From the NCBI GenBank assembly GCA_902629395.1, contig CACOQT010000001.1, positions 102,876 through 166,875 on the forward strand: a stretch of 64,000 nt of DNA, in the 5' to 3' direction. Under the pieces are notes generated by a model, which saw only the letters and a list, made by a program, of their open reading frames with translations, made no database searches and was not told the DNA's origin. Positions 36,889 to 47,099 of this stretch are shown in pieces. Source of the DNA: an uncultured Prochlorococcus sp. Its GTDB lineage: Bacteria > Cyanobacteriota > Cyanobacteriia > PCC-6307 > Cyanobiaceae. Each line of letters opens with the position of its first letter. Position 1 is the first letter of the stretch. A program made the translations under genes and the position numbers.

Positions 36889-38121
36889 ATGGTAGCCCCA
36901 CCAAGAAGTGCATATTTGCATATACCCTTTTGCCATAAAAGATGTTTTTACTGTGATTTTTCCATTATCCCTTTAGGTGATAGCGCTCAAGCTCCGGGTA
37001 GTCCAGGGATAACTTCCATTAACGCATATTTGGCTTTACTTCATAGAGAGATTTCATGTTCTCCAAAAGGACCTGCATTATCAACAATCTATTTGGGCGG
37101 TGGAACGCCCTCTTTATTAAACAAATACGAACTGGGAGATTTATTGAAAAATCTTCAAAGAAAATTTGGATTTCAAGATGGTGCTGAGATAACTATGGAG
37201 GTTGATCCAGCGACATTTGTTGAAAATGATCTCAAGGGATACATAGAAATTGGAATTAATAGAATTAGCTTGGGAGGTCAAGCCTTTGATGATGCTACCT
37301 TGGCTTCAATTGGTAGAAAACATAATCGCTCGCAATTAGTAGAGGCTTGTAATTGGGTTAATAAATTATTCAAAAATGGGTTCTTAAGAAGTTGGAGTCT
37401 TGATTTGATTCAAAACCTTCCAGGACTGAATTTGTCTAAGTGGATTAAAGAATTGGAACAAGCAGTAATTACGGAAGCCCCTCATTTGTCTATTTATGAT
37501 TTAACTATCGAACCAGATACTGTTTTTGGAAGAATACATAAAAAAGGAAGCTTGAATATTCCAATTGAATCAGAAGCTCAAAAAATAGATTTTGAGACAA
37601 ATAGATTTCTTAAAAATTGCGGTTTTTCTAGATACGAGATTTCAAGTTATTCATTGCCCGGACATGCCTCTAGACATAATCGTATGTATTGGAGTGGTTC
37701 GGGTTGGTGGGGGTTTGGGATGGGGGCAACAAGTGCACCTTGGGGAGAGAGATTTACTAGACCCAGAACAATAGCAGGTTATAAAAAATGGGTTGAGAAA
37801 CAGGGAAGTCAATTATTAGAGGGAGCTTTGTCTAGTGAAAAGTCAAAACCGATGCCATTGGATGAAATCCTTATGATTGGTCTTAGGAGACGTGAGGGTG
37901 TTCATTTGTTGGAACTTGCAAGAAAAGTTGGATGGACTGAAAAAGAGTGCAATAAAAACATAAAGTCATTGGAGAAATATTGGATGTACTATCTAGAGAA
38001 TGGATTGCTTTTGAGAGAGAATGGAAGGTATTTTTTGAGTGATCCTCAGGGGATGCAAATCAGCAATCAAGTTTTGATTCAGATGTTTTTATGGTGGGAT
38101 TCACTTGGTTTAGATTATTAG
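36889..38121 (+). CDS. hemW: HemW-like radical SAM protein (heme chaperone family)
   Basis: 410 residues. The radical SAM motif CHKRCFYC (Cys15, Cys19, Cys22) sits in [16 protein letters not shown], with [11 protein letters not shown] and the HemN_C-type C-terminal segment ([19 protein letters not shown]). The short N-terminus and the C-x3-C-x2-C-D/N-F pattern fit HemW rather than coproporphyrinogen oxidase HemN. HemW hands heme to haem proteins. Its 3' end overlaps the panB 3' end on the other strand by 62 bases. Confidence 0.88.
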   Translation: MVAPPRSAYLHIPFCHKRCFYCDFSIIPLGDSAQAPGSPGITSINAYLALLHREISCSPKGPALSTIYLGGGTPSLLNKYELGDLLKNLQRKFGFQDGAEITMEVDPATFVENDLKGYIEIGINRISLGGQAFDDATLASIGRKHNRSQLVEACNWVNKLFKNGFLRSWSLDLIQNLPGLNLSKWIKELEQAVITEAPHLSIYDLTIEPDTVFGRIHKKGSLNIPIESEAQKIDFETNRFLKNCGFSRYEISSYSLPGHASRHNRMYWSGSGWWGFGMGATSAPWGERFTRPRTIAGYKKWVEKQGSQLLEGALSSEKSKPMPLDEILMIGLRRREGVHLLELARKVGWTEKECNKNIKSLEKYWMYYLENGLLLRENGRYFLSDPQGMQISNQVLIQMFLWWDSLGLDY

Positions 38122-38878
38122 ATTTAACCCATTCTCTAAGGGCATTAATACAAAGTTCGCGTCCTGCGAGCAAAGGCTTTGCGAAAGGAGGCTGTTCTGT
38201 TGAAAGACCAAGAATATCAGCGGTTACTCTGACCTGCCCATCGCAATCACTTCCAGCACCGATGCCAATTACTGGAATGTCTAGATCTTTCTTCAATCTG
38301 CTAGCAATTTCTCCTGGGATATGTTCTAAAACTATTGCAAAACAGCCAGACTCCTGAAGCATTTTTGAATCTTTGAAAATCTTTTCTTGACTTTTTTTAT
38401 CTCTTGCTTGTGATTTATATCCAAGTTGATGAACTGATTGAGGAGTTAGACCAAGATGCCCCATTACTGGAATTCCCATTCTAATAAGTCTTTTGATAAC
38501 CAATAAAGTCTCAGGTTCTGCTCCTTCAAGTTTCACTGCTGAAGCTGAAGAATTTTTAAGGAGAGTTCCAGCAGCTTCAACTGCCTTATCTTCTCCGCAT
38601 TGATAACTTAAAAAAGGGAGGTCGCAAACTACCAATGGTTGCTTGGAAAGAGGTTTGCAAAAACCCCTACACACAGCCTGTGTGTGGTGAAGCATTTGAT
38701 CAAGGGTTACAGGAAGTGTAGTTGCATGTCCTAAAACAACCATTCCCAGTGAATCTCCTACTAGAACAACATCAGCCCCAGCTGCCTCAACTATTGAGGA
38801 TGAAATAGCATCCCAAGCTGTTAATACAGTTATCTGTTTGTCCAATTTTTTAAAACGAACCAATTCTGTGGTTTGCAT
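38060..38878 (-). CDS. panB: 3-methyl-2-oxobutanoate hydroxymethyltransferase
   Basis: First step of pantothenate (coenzyme A) synthesis. 272 residues in a TIM barrel: [28 protein letters not shown] (split over the metal-binding loops), [19 protein letters not shown] and [15 protein letters not shown] start at ATG 38878 ([12 protein letters not shown]); the frame continues upstream to 38950 but this would run into the SRP RNA gene region. Convergent overlap of 62 bases with hemW. Confidence 0.96.
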   Translation of the reverse strand: MQTTELVRFKKLDKQITVLTAWDAISSSIVEAAGADVVLVGDSLGMVVLGHATTLPVTLDQMLHHTQAVCRGFCKPLSKQPLVVCDLPFLSYQCGEDKAVEAAGTLLKNSSASAVKLEGAEPETLLVIKRLIRMGIPVMGHLGLTPQSVHQLGYKSQARDKKSQEKIFKDSKMLQESGCFAIVLEHIPGEIASRLKKDLDIPVIGIGAGSDCDGQVRVTADILGLSTEQPPFAKPLLAGRELCINALREWVKSNNLNQVNPTIKTSESKLDC

Positions 38879-38918
38879 GTAATTCTTAATAACGTGTTTA
38901 GCTATTGCTAGAATATTA

Positions 38919-39016
38919 GTGACTCGGCCCCATGCGGCTGTGACGCCCAAACCTGGTCAGGACCGGAAGGTAGCAGCCATAAGGGATGCTCAAAGCAGGC
39001 GTGGATTCCGGGTCAC
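38919..39016 (+). ncRNA. ffs: Signal recognition particle RNA (small bacterial 4.5S type)
   Basis: The diagnostic apical-loop sequence GGTCAGGACCGGAAGGTAGC is present at about 38955-38974, followed by AGCC. The ends pair: GTGACTCGG at 38919 with CCGGGTCAC ending at 39016. About 98 bases. It targets membrane proteins together with Ffh. Ends are inferred from base pairing. Confidence 0.95.
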
Positions 39017-39042
39017 CTTAATTCTAAGTAAATTAATAAGGC

Positions 39043-40152
39043 TTAACGATTTTGTCTTAGACGTAAAAATTCAGGAATTGAAGCTCCTGCTTCTCTTTCT
39101 TCTGATTGATCGTAAAGAGATTTAGGAGAGAGTCTTGCTCTATTTCTTTCGTTTGAATAAATTTGATTACTATCGAAACCAGTAGCAATAACTGTAACTC
39201 GTATCTCACCTTCAAGTTTTTCGTCAACAACTGTACCTACAATGATGTTTGCTTCTGGGTCTACTACATCGGATATAACTTCAGAAGCAGATGTCATGTC
39301 CTCAAGAGTCATATCTCTACCTCCAGTAATGTTTATCACACATCCTTTTGCTCCATCTATACGAGCTGCTTCTAAAAGAGGGCTATTTATTGCTGATTGA
39401 GCTGCCTCCAATGCTCTAGATCTTCCTGAACCTAATCCAATTCCTAATAACGCAGTTCCGGCTTCCGTCATCACAGAACGAACATCCGCAAAATCTACAT
39501 TTACAAGACCAGGACAAGTAATTATGTCGCTTATACCTTGAACGCCTTTCATTAAAACATCATCAGCACTTCTAAAGGCTTCTTGCAAAGGTGCTCCTGA
39601 GATTACGTCTTTAAGTCTGTCATTTGGGATGACAATTAATGTATCAACGTTCTCCGCAAGCCTAGCAATACCCTCATCAGCCTGTCTTAAACGACGTTTA
39701 CCTTCAAAGCTAAATGGTTTTGTAACAATCCCTACTGTCAAAGCACCACTTTCTTTAGCAACTTGAGCAACAACAGGAGCTGCACCTGTCCCAGTTCCTC
39801 CTCCCATGCCTGCAGCTATAAACACTAGGTCAACTCCTTCTAAAGCTTGTTGTAAATCAGCCCTCGATTCCTCTGCAGCTTTCTGTCCGATGCTTGGATT
39901 ACCTCCTGCCCCGAGACCTCTAGTTAGGCTTTGTCCAAGCTGAACTCTGTGAGTGGCTGATGATTGTATGAGAGCTTGAGCATCTGTATTGAGTACTCGA
40001 TATGTGACTCCGTCAAGGTCACTATTAATCATTCGGTTGACGGCATTACTACCGCCGCCCCCAACGCCGATCACCTCAATACGTGCAGATTGACTGGGCA
40101 GGATTCCCTCATCCATGTTGAAACTAGATTTGTTTCCAATTCCCATCACCAT
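39043..40152 (-). CDS. ftsZ: Cell division protein FtsZ
   Basis: Tubulin-like GTPase that forms the Z-ring. 369 residues. [17 protein letters not shown] at the N-terminus, the GTP signature [10 protein letters not shown], and the C-terminal peptide IPEFLRLR for binding FtsA/SepF/ZipN-type partners. ATG 40152 or ATG 40146 could be used. It is downstream of ftsQ; the partner ftn2 lies at the right end of this window. Confidence 0.98.
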   Translation of the reverse strand: MVMGIGNKSSFNMDEGILPSQSARIEVIGVGGGGSNAVNRMINSDLDGVTYRVLNTDAQALIQSSATHRVQLGQSLTRGLGAGGNPSIGQKAAEESRADLQQALEGVDLVFIAAGMGGGTGTGAAPVVAQVAKESGALTVGIVTKPFSFEGKRRLRQADEGIARLAENVDTLIVIPNDRLKDVISGAPLQEAFRSADDVLMKGVQGISDIITCPGLVNVDFADVRSVMTEAGTALLGIGLGSGRSRALEAAQSAINSPLLEAARIDGAKGCVINITGGRDMTLEDMTSASEVISDVVDPEANIIVGTVVDEKLEGEIRVTVIATGFDSNQIYSNERNRARLSPKSLYDQSEEREAGASIPEFLRLRQNR

Positions 40153-40310
40153 ATTCAGGATTTGAACTCTTTTTGGGCATTATGAACATCATCCATGAAT
40201 TCTGTTGGCTTACAGGTTCAAATTGATTAACAAATTAATTTCCTTGAGTGACCTTAAAAAGCGAGGAATTATGTTGAAGCTTTTCAAGAAAGCTATTTGT
40301 AGCAAGGCTT

Positions 40311-41138
40311 TTACTTTCCGTTATTCAGTATTTTTTCTATTTTTAATTCTGGTTTGCTCGGATCTTTAATATCTACGATTTTTACTTTTGTGTTGATTAA
40401 AAGATTTGGCAATGATCTTTGGAGTTGATTGAGTTTATTGATTTGATCGATTAAGCGATCAGTTCCTGAGCCCAAAAGAACTAGATCGAAGTGCTCTGTT
40501 TTTAGGCTGATTTCTTCAAGAGGATCTATTTTTATTTTTTCGAGAGGGCTTTGAAAAATAAATCTATTTTTAAGTATTTTAATGACTTCTTTTTTTTTAT
40601 TTTGATTCCAATTTTCAATAGATAAAATTGTCGTATTTTGTTTCGATTCGCTTACAAATTCAAGCGGTATCCAAGATCCTTCAATATCGATCATTCCTTT
40701 TTCAACTTTGGTTGAAAAAATTCGGCTTGCAAACGCTACGGGCTCCTTCTCTAAAACTGTTATGTGAATTTCGGGAGGAAAAAACTTTCGATTTACTGAG
40801 ACCCTATCAATGGGTAACTTTTTTGTTAGATAAGATTCAATTTCTTTTGGATTTAATTCCAATAAATTCTGGGGGTAGAAACCTCTGGTGATTTTTTTTA
40901 TATCTTTCTTGTTTATTCCAGACAAACCTGTAATTTTAGTTTGATCAAAATTTATTGGCTTCCAAGCTTGGTTTAAAAAAGTAAAAATCAAAAAAATTGA
41001 AGTGCATGAAAAGAAAAATAATTGCCAAAGTTCAACTAGAAAAACTCTATTTTTAGAAAAATACGAAATTTTTTGAGTTGATATTGGATTGTTGTTATTA
41101 AGTTTTTTTTTTCTTTTGTTTGTTTTCAAAGATCGCAT
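40311..41138 (-). CDS. ftsQ: Cell division protein FtsQ (POTRA domain)
   Basis: About 275 residues. Basic cytoplasmic N-terminus, one membrane helix at about 38-58 (LWQLFFFSCTSIFLIFTFL), then a POTRA domain (ITGLSGINKKDIKKITRGF) and KLPIDRVSVNRKFFPPEIHITVLEKEPVAF, typical of FtsQ/DivIB. I choose ATG 41138; an upstream ATG at 41168 would overlap the preceding gene by 43 bases instead of 13. Between ddl and ftsZ as in many division/wall clusters. Confidence 0.9.
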   Translation of the reverse strand: MRSLKTNKRKKKLNNNNPISTQKISYFSKNRVFLVELWQLFFFSCTSIFLIFTFLNQAWKPINFDQTKITGLSGINKKDIKKITRGFYPQNLLELNPKEIESYLTKKLPIDRVSVNRKFFPPEIHITVLEKEPVAFASRIFSTKVEKGMIDIEGSWIPLEFVSESKQNTTILSIENWNQNKKKEVIKILKNRFIFQSPLEKIKIDPLEEISLKTEHFDLVLLGSGTDRLIDQINKLNQLQRSLPNLLINTKVKIVDIKDPSKPELKIEKILNNGK

Positions 41139-41536
41139 CTTGCTCTGGACATCAGTTTGTCCATCCATTGACGAGCACGTTCAGCATCTGAAAAAGGAAC
41201 ATCTATTTCTCTGCCTGAGCCGACAAGTCTGAGTCGGCAACGTCCTTCAGATTCCTTTGTTAAAGGTGCCTCCCCTGAGCTGAGAGCCATTAGTTCTACC
41301 ATTTCTAATTTTTTAACTTCAAAAGTTGCTTCCTCCTTAAAACTACCAGCTTGAAAGCTACTCCAGCATAAAATGCCTGCCTTTAGTCGAGCAGCTCCTG
41401 TGCCATCTAGCTTCGCGAGCTCTGAACCTTTAGCCCAAATCAAATAAAGATTCTGTCGCCTTCTTTCTATCCACCCCAGGGAGGCTATAAGAATAAATGC
41501 CATCAGTAATGGCAACCAAAGGAGACCGTGGATCAT
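41126..41536 (-). CDS. Membrane-anchored protein in the division/wall cluster, unknown
   Basis: 136 residues. One N-terminal membrane helix (LLWLPLLMAFILIASLGWI, residues 5-23) followed by a cytoplasmic domain with alternating strands (CWSSFQAGSFKEEATFEVKKLEMVEL; GRCRLRLVGSGREIDVPFSDAERARQWMDKLM, shown in parts), suggestive of a small PH-like fold. No family recognised. Encoded between ddl and ftsQ, overlapping ftsQ by 13 bases, so a role in division or wall synthesis is a reasonable inference. Confidence 0.7.
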   Translation of the reverse strand: MIHGLLWLPLLMAFILIASLGWIERRRQNLYLIWAKGSELAKLDGTGAARLKAGILCWSSFQAGSFKEEATFEVKKLEMVELMALSSGEAPLTKESEGRCRLRLVGSGREIDVPFSDAERARQWMDKLMSRARCDL

Positions 41537-41572
41537 TCTTTAAAAAAAAATTCTAAAAAAGTCATATTTAAT

Positions 41573-42634
41573 TCATTCTTTAGCTATTTCTATGAGAGTT
41601 GCAACAAGTTTTTCTAGTTTTAAACCAGATGCCTCCCATAATGTTGGATACATGCTTGTCTCAGTAAAGCCTGGCAAAGTATTGACTTCGTTTAGATAAA
41701 TCTCCTCTGTGTTCTCTTGATAGAAAAAATCGACTCTTGCTAAACCAAATGCGTTTATGGCTTTGCAGGCGTCGATAGCAAGCTTTTGTATTCTTTTTGA
41801 GATATCTTCAGTCAAATCGGCTGGGATGATGGCTCTACTTTGATTTTCATTATATTTTGATTGATATGTGTACCAGTCAGTGTGAAATTTAACTTCTCCA
41901 ACTACAGATGATTTCATTATTGATTTTCCTAATACGCCGCATTCAAGTTCCCTCCCTTTGATATTTTTCTCTACTATTATTCTTGCATCATATTTAGCTG
42001 CTATTTCTATGCCTTTAATTAGTTCTTCTTTTGAGTATGCTTTGGTTATGCCTATGGAAGAACCTAAATTGGCTGGCTTTACAAAGCATGGATATTTTAT
42101 TTTTTCTTCTATCTGTTTTAAAAAAGACTTCATAAATAAATTATTTAATAAACTTTCTTTGTAAAGATAAATATATCTAGCTTGAGGAAGATTAAATGAT
42201 TTGAAAATCGATTTCATTGCTATTTTATCCATCCCTAATGACGAACCAAGAGTTCCTGATCCAACAAAAGGCTTTCCTGTTAGCTTAAATAACCCTTGAA
42301 TAACTCCATCTTCTCCGTTTGGGCCATGTAATGCAGGAAACCATATGTCAATCTTTTCACTCTCTTTTGAGAAGTTAGTCAGATTATTGATGGGATTTTT
42401 GTAGTGTTTAATTATATTATTTGAGTTTTTATTCTCGATTAAAATTGACTTTGAGTATTCTGTTTCTTCCCAAAAACCATATTTATTTATATAAATTGGA
42501 TTAACTATAAAACGCTCTCGATTATAAGAATCAGATAAAGCATTGTATATAGTTTTTGCTGATTTGATAGAAACGTCATGTTCGCTCGAATTCCCACCGA
42601 ACACTAACCCTACAGTAGCTTTCTTCCTATACAT
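41573..42634 (-). CDS. ddl: D-alanine--D-alanine ligase
   Basis: Makes the D-Ala-D-Ala dipeptide of peptidoglycan. 353 residues, ATP-grasp fold. VGLVFGGNSSEHDVSIKSA at the N-terminus, FPALHGPNGEDGVIQGLF, PCFVKPANLGSSIGI and the metal-binding end YLNEVNTLPGFTETSMYP. Clustered with ftsQ and ftsZ. Confidence 0.97.
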   Translation of the reverse strand: MYRKKATVGLVFGGNSSEHDVSIKSAKTIYNALSDSYNRERFIVNPIYINKYGFWEETEYSKSILIENKNSNNIIKHYKNPINNLTNFSKESEKIDIWFPALHGPNGEDGVIQGLFKLTGKPFVGSGTLGSSLGMDKIAMKSIFKSFNLPQARYIYLYKESLLNNLFMKSFLKQIEEKIKYPCFVKPANLGSSIGITKAYSKEELIKGIEIAAKYDARIIVEKNIKGRELECGVLGKSIMKSSVVGEVKFHTDWYTYQSKYNENQSRAIIPADLTEDISKRIQKLAIDACKAINAFGLARVDFFYQENTEEIYLNEVNTLPGFTETSMYPTLWEASGLKLEKLVATLIEIAKE

Positions 42635-42686
42635 TTTTATAATTTTTTGAATGGCTTTTAAGGTATTTTTTATATAAAATAGGCAT

Positions 42687-44081
42687 TTATGAAAAGCTTC
42701 CAGTTAATGAAAATGGACGTATTTCATTTATTATCACATTAACTATATCGCCGGGTTGGTGTGATTTGCCATTACTACTAGACCTTGGAAAAAATGTTAG
42801 ACGATTTGTTCTAGTCCTTCCCATCAATTGGGAACTATCTTTAGAATTAATGTTCTCCACAAGTATTTCCTGTGATGAGTTTGAGTATCTTAAATTTCTC
42901 TCTTTTGCAGTCTTCTCAACCAAATGGTTAATTTCTCGTAGCCTGTCAATTTTGACTTTCTCAGGTAATTGATTTGGCCATGAAGCAGCTGGTGTATTTG
43001 GTCTTGGTGAGTAGGCTGCAGTATTAACAAGATCAAATTTAACATCATCTATAAGCGAAAGTGTCTCTTCGAATTGATCTTTAGTCTCTCCAGGAAAAGC
43101 TACAATAGCATCAGAGGTAATTGAGGCATCAGGCATTTTTTGTTTAATATAATTTATTATTTCTTTGTAGCTTTGTACTGTATATCCACGACCCATATTT
43201 TTAAGTACTTTATTACTGCCACTTTGAAATGGGATATGAAAATGTTCACAAACCTTAGGAAGTTTGGCACATACATCTATTAGCTCTTTTGTGAAATATC
43301 TTGGATGACTTGTAGCAAACCTTATGCGCTCAATTCCTTCAATATTATGGATATATTCTAATAGATAAGAAAGTGTTAATTTTCTACATTTATTATATTC
43401 AAAAGTTTTAAAGTCTCTTCCATAAGCATCTATATTTTGTCCTAAAAGGGTTATTTCTTTGTATCCGATTCTCGCCAATTCTTCTATCTCATGTTTAATC
43501 GCTTGAGGTGTTCTTGATTGTTCTTTGCCCCTAACTGAGGGGACTACGCAATAAGTGCATCTCTCATTGCAACCATATATAATGTTGACCCAACCGCAAA
43601 TGGCACTTTCTCTTCTTGCCGTTGCTATGTCTTCATATATGTGCTGTTCATCTGTAGCTAAAACTTGGTGACCGTTATCAACTTGATTAAGAAGAGTTTC
43701 TAGTCGATTTGCATGCTGAGGACCCATCACAAGATCTATTTCAGGGACTCTTCTTAAAAGCGTCTCACCTTCTTGTTGAGCTAAGCATCCTGCAATAACA
43801 ATTTTTAAATTAGGATCTGTTTTTTTTCTTCTAGCTTGTCTTCCTAAATAGCTATAAACTTTCTGTTCAGCATTATCACGAATCGTACATGTGTTGTAAA
43901 GAATTAGATCCGCTTTCAATTCTTCTTCCGCAAGCTGATATCCCATGGTTTGCAAAATACCTGACATCCTCTCTGAATCAGCTTTATTCATTTGACAACC
44001 AAAAGTGGTAATCCAATAGCTACCCCTATGGTTTCTAATAGACGGGGTTCGTTTAGTAGGAACTAAGGATGTTGTCATCAC
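42687..44081 (-). CDS. miaB: tRNA-2-methylthio-N6-dimethylallyladenosine synthase MiaB
   Basis: Methylthiolates A37 of tRNAs. 464 residues. The N-terminal cluster cysteines are FGCQMN, YNTCTIR and AGCLAQQEG; the radical SAM motif is [11 protein letters not shown]; the C-terminal TRAM domain ends with [19 protein letters not shown]. Domains and spacing fit MiaB rather than RimO. It lies upstream of ddl on the same strand. Confidence 0.97.
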   Translation of the reverse strand: MMTTSLVPTKRTPSIRNHRGSYWITTFGCQMNKADSERMSGILQTMGYQLAEEELKADLILYNTCTIRDNAEQKVYSYLGRQARRKKTDPNLKIVIAGCLAQQEGETLLRRVPEIDLVMGPQHANRLETLLNQVDNGHQVLATDEQHIYEDIATARRESAICGWVNIIYGCNERCTYCVVPSVRGKEQSRTPQAIKHEIEELARIGYKEITLLGQNIDAYGRDFKTFEYNKCRKLTLSYLLEYIHNIEGIERIRFATSHPRYFTKELIDVCAKLPKVCEHFHIPFQSGSNKVLKNMGRGYTVQSYKEIINYIKQKMPDASITSDAIVAFPGETKDQFEETLSLIDDVKFDLVNTAAYSPRPNTPAASWPNQLPEKVKIDRLREINHLVEKTAKERNLRYSNSSQEILVENINSKDSSQLMGRTRTNRLTFFPRSSSNGKSHQPGDIVNVIINEIRPFSLTGSFS

Positions 44082-44134
44082 TGATTATTTCCTTTGGGAA
44101 AAAGATTTTAGATTGATTCCTAAAATTGTTTAAG

Positions 44135-44208
44135 GGCGAGCGAGGGGATTCGAACCCCCGAATAGCGGCGCCACAAGCCGCTGCCTTAACCACTTGGCGA
44201 CGCCCGCC
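44135..44208 (-). tRNA. tRNA-His (anticodon GTG)
   Basis: 74 bases on the minus strand. The acceptor GCGGGCG pairs with CGCTCGC with one G-T pair; an extra G at -1 faces C73, the hallmark of tRNA-His. The anticodon stem GCGGC/GCCGC encloses TTGTGGC, anticodon GTG. T arm GGGGG-TTCGAAT-CCCC. CCA not encoded. Confidence 0.97.
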
Positions 44209-44220
44209 TTGTGCTTTTAA

Positions 44221-44267
44221 TTTACCAATGATTTGTCATTTTGAAATTCCAAAATGATTTTGGTAAA
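44221..44267. repeat. Nested inverted repeat upstream of tRNA-His
   Basis: Outer arms TTTACCAA (44221-44228) and TTGGTAAA (44260-44267); inner arms TCATTTTG (44236-44243) and CAAAATGA (44250-44257). Both pairs are exact. It starts 13 bases upstream of the tRNA-His 5' end, in the divergent spacer to the amidohydrolase gene. Confidence 0.7.
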
Positions 44268-44410
44268 AAATTAGCTCATCATTATTTTAGATACTAAGGA
44301 TTGAAAATTTCACTTTTATATCCTGATTAGAACGCAATTGAAAGGTATTGAAGTTAGTGTGAGATAAGAACCCAGATTAGTAAAAGCTGGGGATTGAAAT
44401 CTATTTAAAA

Positions 44411-45712
44411 GTGAATCTCGAAAAAAATGTTGAATCGATAGCAAATCCACCAAAGTCTGGGCGAGTAAAAGTTCTTGTTCCAAGATGCTTAATTCGTAAT
44501 GGAAAGGATGTTTTAGGTGCCGTCACTGATAAAGAAGGACTCTTGTCTATTCAGGTTGAGTGGCAAGATGGAAATGTTACCTCGATTGAGTGTCTAAAAG
44601 AAGCTTCGAAAGTTCCTGAGGAAATTCTTCTTCCAAGATTTGCAGAACCGCATGCACATATTGATAAAGCATTTTCATGGTCACGCTCACCTAACTTCAA
44701 GGGTAGTTATCAAGATGCTCTAGCAGCCAATATAAGGGAATATGAATTGAGGTCTGAAGAGGAATTAACTAATAGAGTTCAAAAGTCTCTCAATTTAGCT
44801 TTAGTGAATGGGATTAGGGCTATTAGATCACACATAGATAGTTTTGGGAAATCAGCTCTGAGAGATTGGGATCTGATAGAAAATATTAGAACAAAATGGC
44901 AAGACAAAGTTTTTTTGCAGTATGTTGCTCTTGTGCCATTGGATTTTTGGCAAAGTGATAAGGGCAAACTTCTTGCTCAAAGAGTTGCTTCCAATGGTGA
45001 CCTCTTGGGCGGGGTCATTGCTCCCCCTTTTAACAAGATAAAGACCTTTAAGTCCTTACTAAATCTTGTGCATCTTGCAAATAAACTTAACTGTGATGTT
45101 GATCTTCATATTGATGAGTCTCAGTTTTGTCCAGCCGGAGGATTGAAATTACTTTTAGAAGTTTTAGACCAGGTTGAAAATGATATATCAATAACTTGTA
45201 GTCATTTAAGTAGCATGGGATTACTTAGAGAAAAGGAGATTTCATTCTTAGCAAATAAAATGGCTAAGAAAAGACTAAAAGTAGTTGCTTTACCTTTAAC
45301 TAATTCATGGCTTTTAGGAAGAAAAGATCGATTTACTCTAACTAAAAGACCACTAGCTCCAATATTTCAACTTCAAAAAGCTGGGGTCGATGTATCTGTT
45401 GGGGGTGACAATGTAAATGATTCATGGTTCCCTTTATCAAATTTTGATCCCATAAATTTAATGTCGTTTTCTATGCCCATTGCACATCTATCTCCCTGGG
45501 AAAGATTAGGCCTTTCTCCATTTACTTGGACCCCAGCAGATCTACTTAACCTTAAGTGGGATGGTCTTTTTCAAAAAGGAAGTCCTGCTGATTTTATTTT
45601 GTTAGATTCAAATAGTTGGGTGAAAACTTTATCTGAAAGACCCAAACGAAGAGTAATAGTAAATGGTGAATTCTTAAATGAATCGCTGAAAACAAAAAAC
45701 AACATTCACTAA
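44411..45712 (+). CDS. Metal-dependent amidohydrolase (cytosine deaminase-like)
   Basis: 433 residues. The amidohydrolase metal site is visible: PHAHIDKAF (HxH), DLHIDES (third His), ITCSHLSSMG (fourth His) and SVGGDNVNDSW (Asp). The layout is nearest to the cytosine deaminase/isopropylammelide hydrolase group. The substrate is uncertain; cyclic amides or deaminated bases are typical. GTG start at 44411. It is followed after 9 bases by an FAD-dependent oxidase, so the two probably act in one pathway. Confidence 0.8.
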   Translation: MNLEKNVESIANPPKSGRVKVLVPRCLIRNGKDVLGAVTDKEGLLSIQVEWQDGNVTSIECLKEASKVPEEILLPRFAEPHAHIDKAFSWSRSPNFKGSYQDALAANIREYELRSEEELTNRVQKSLNLALVNGIRAIRSHIDSFGKSALRDWDLIENIRTKWQDKVFLQYVALVPLDFWQSDKGKLLAQRVASNGDLLGGVIAPPFNKIKTFKSLLNLVHLANKLNCDVDLHIDESQFCPAGGLKLLLEVLDQVENDISITCSHLSSMGLLREKEISFLANKMAKKRLKVVALPLTNSWLLGRKDRFTLTKRPLAPIFQLQKAGVDVSVGGDNVNDSWFPLSNFDPINLMSFSMPIAHLSPWERLGLSPFTWTPADLLNLKWDGLFQKGSPADFILLDSNSWVKTLSERPKRRVIVNGEFLNESLKTKNNIH

Positions 45713-45721
45713 TAATCATCC

Positions 45722-47077
45722 ATGACTAAAAAAGAGAACATAGAGTTGCTTGCAAGCGAATTAAAAAAAGTATCTCATCTTGAGATCTATCAAAACACTA
45801 ATGATTTAAAAAGGTTCTCTAAAGATTTCTTTGATTATTCACCAATATTGATTAATGAATTGAAAAATTGCTTGGCTGACATAGTTGTCCGACCACTTTC
45901 CGTAGATGCCATTCTTGATGTTGCTCGAATATGTAATAAGCACTCAACTCCGTTGACCCTTCGAGGATCAGGGACAGGGAACTACGGGCAGAGTGTTCCA
46001 CTTGACGGTGGAGTAGTTATGGTTATGTCTGGTCTTAAGAAAATTAGAAATTTCGATTCAAAATCGGGAGAAATCACAGTTGAATCTGGTTGTTTGCTTA
46101 GAGATATCAACCATGAGTTGATTAAACATGGCCGTCAATTACGATTGCTCCCAAGTACATGGAGAAGTGCCTCTGTTGGTGGCTTCATTGCCGGTGGTTC
46201 AGGTGGAATAGGTTCTGTTCGTTGGGGCTTCCTACGAGATCCTGGTCATTTGCAATCCTTAGAAATAATTACGACTGAGGATTCTCCTAGAAAACTGGAA
46301 TTGAATGCAAAGAATTCTGAGGCATTGAACCATGCTTATGGGACCAACGGAATTATTACTGCACTGACATTAACAACTGCTCCACTTGTTGAATGGCAAC
46401 AAACAGTTGTCGATTGTTTTGATTGGAATCAGGCTGTCGACTTGTTATCTAAATTTAATTGTGCTGCATTAGAGCTTTATTTAGGAACCTTATTAGAAAA
46501 AGAAATTGTTAATTGTCTTCCGCATTGGTCTGGTAAGCCCTCAGGCCAACATAGGATTTTATTATTGGTCTCACCTGATGGTGTTAGTACAATTGAGCGA
46601 CTTGCAAAGTCTGCTGGAGCAGATTTTTATGACTTGGGTCCGGAAAACCTAAAGGCTGGGACAGGTCTTCGAGAGCTTTCTTGGAACCATACAACTTTAC
46701 ATATGCGTAGCATTGATCCTGATTGGACCTATTTGCAAATGCTTCTTCCTCAGCCTGAATCTGAAATGATGAGAAAATTAAAATCTGAGTGGGGATCAAA
46801 TCTTTTATGGCATTTGGAATGTGTTCGTCAGAATGGAGTTCAAAGAATAGCTTCACTCCCACTTGTAAAATGGCAAGGTGAAGAGGCTATGAATCAATTA
46901 ATTTGTCAATGTAAAGAGCTTGGTGCGGTGATTTTTAATCCTCACACAATCACTGTTGAAGATGGAGGGCTGGGCGTAATTGATTCTGATCAAGTGCAAG
47001 CTAAGAGTAACTACGATCCCAAAGGAATACTAAATCCAGGTAAACTCAAAGGATGGAATCTAAAAGAAATTAATTAA
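45722..47077 (+). CDS. FAD-linked oxidase (PCMH-type, glycolate/lactate dehydrogenase-like)
   Basis: 451 residues. The FAD-binding domain of the PCMH type occupies about 50-235: VVRPLSVDAILDVARICNKH, TLRGSGTGNYGQSVPLDGGVV and GGFIAGGSGGIGSVRWG. The C-terminal part ends with YDPKGILNPGKL, the usual GlcD/D-lactate dehydrogenase ending. No iron-sulfur motifs are fused to it. Substrate probably a 2-hydroxy acid; not determined. Paired with the preceding amidohydrolase. Confidence 0.82.
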   Translation: MTKKENIELLASELKKVSHLEIYQNTNDLKRFSKDFFDYSPILINELKNCLADIVVRPLSVDAILDVARICNKHSTPLTLRGSGTGNYGQSVPLDGGVVMVMSGLKKIRNFDSKSGEITVESGCLLRDINHELIKHGRQLRLLPSTWRSASVGGFIAGGSGGIGSVRWGFLRDPGHLQSLEIITTEDSPRKLELNAKNSEALNHAYGTNGIITALTLTTAPLVEWQQTVVDCFDWNQAVDLLSKFNCAALELYLGTLLEKEIVNCLPHWSGKPSGQHRILLLVSPDGVSTIERLAKSAGADFYDLGPENLKAGTGLRELSWNHTTLHMRSIDPDWTYLQMLLPQPESEMMRKLKSEWGSNLLWHLECVRQNGVQRIASLPLVKWQGEEAMNQLICQCKELGAVIFNPHTITVEDGGLGVIDSDQVQAKSNYDPKGILNPGKLKGWNLKEIN

Positions 47078-47099
47078 TTTCTCTTTTTTACAACTTAAC

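Noticed and set aside
38879..38950. N-terminal extension of panB
   Set aside because: It runs into the SRP RNA gene, and the conserved protein starts at 38878.
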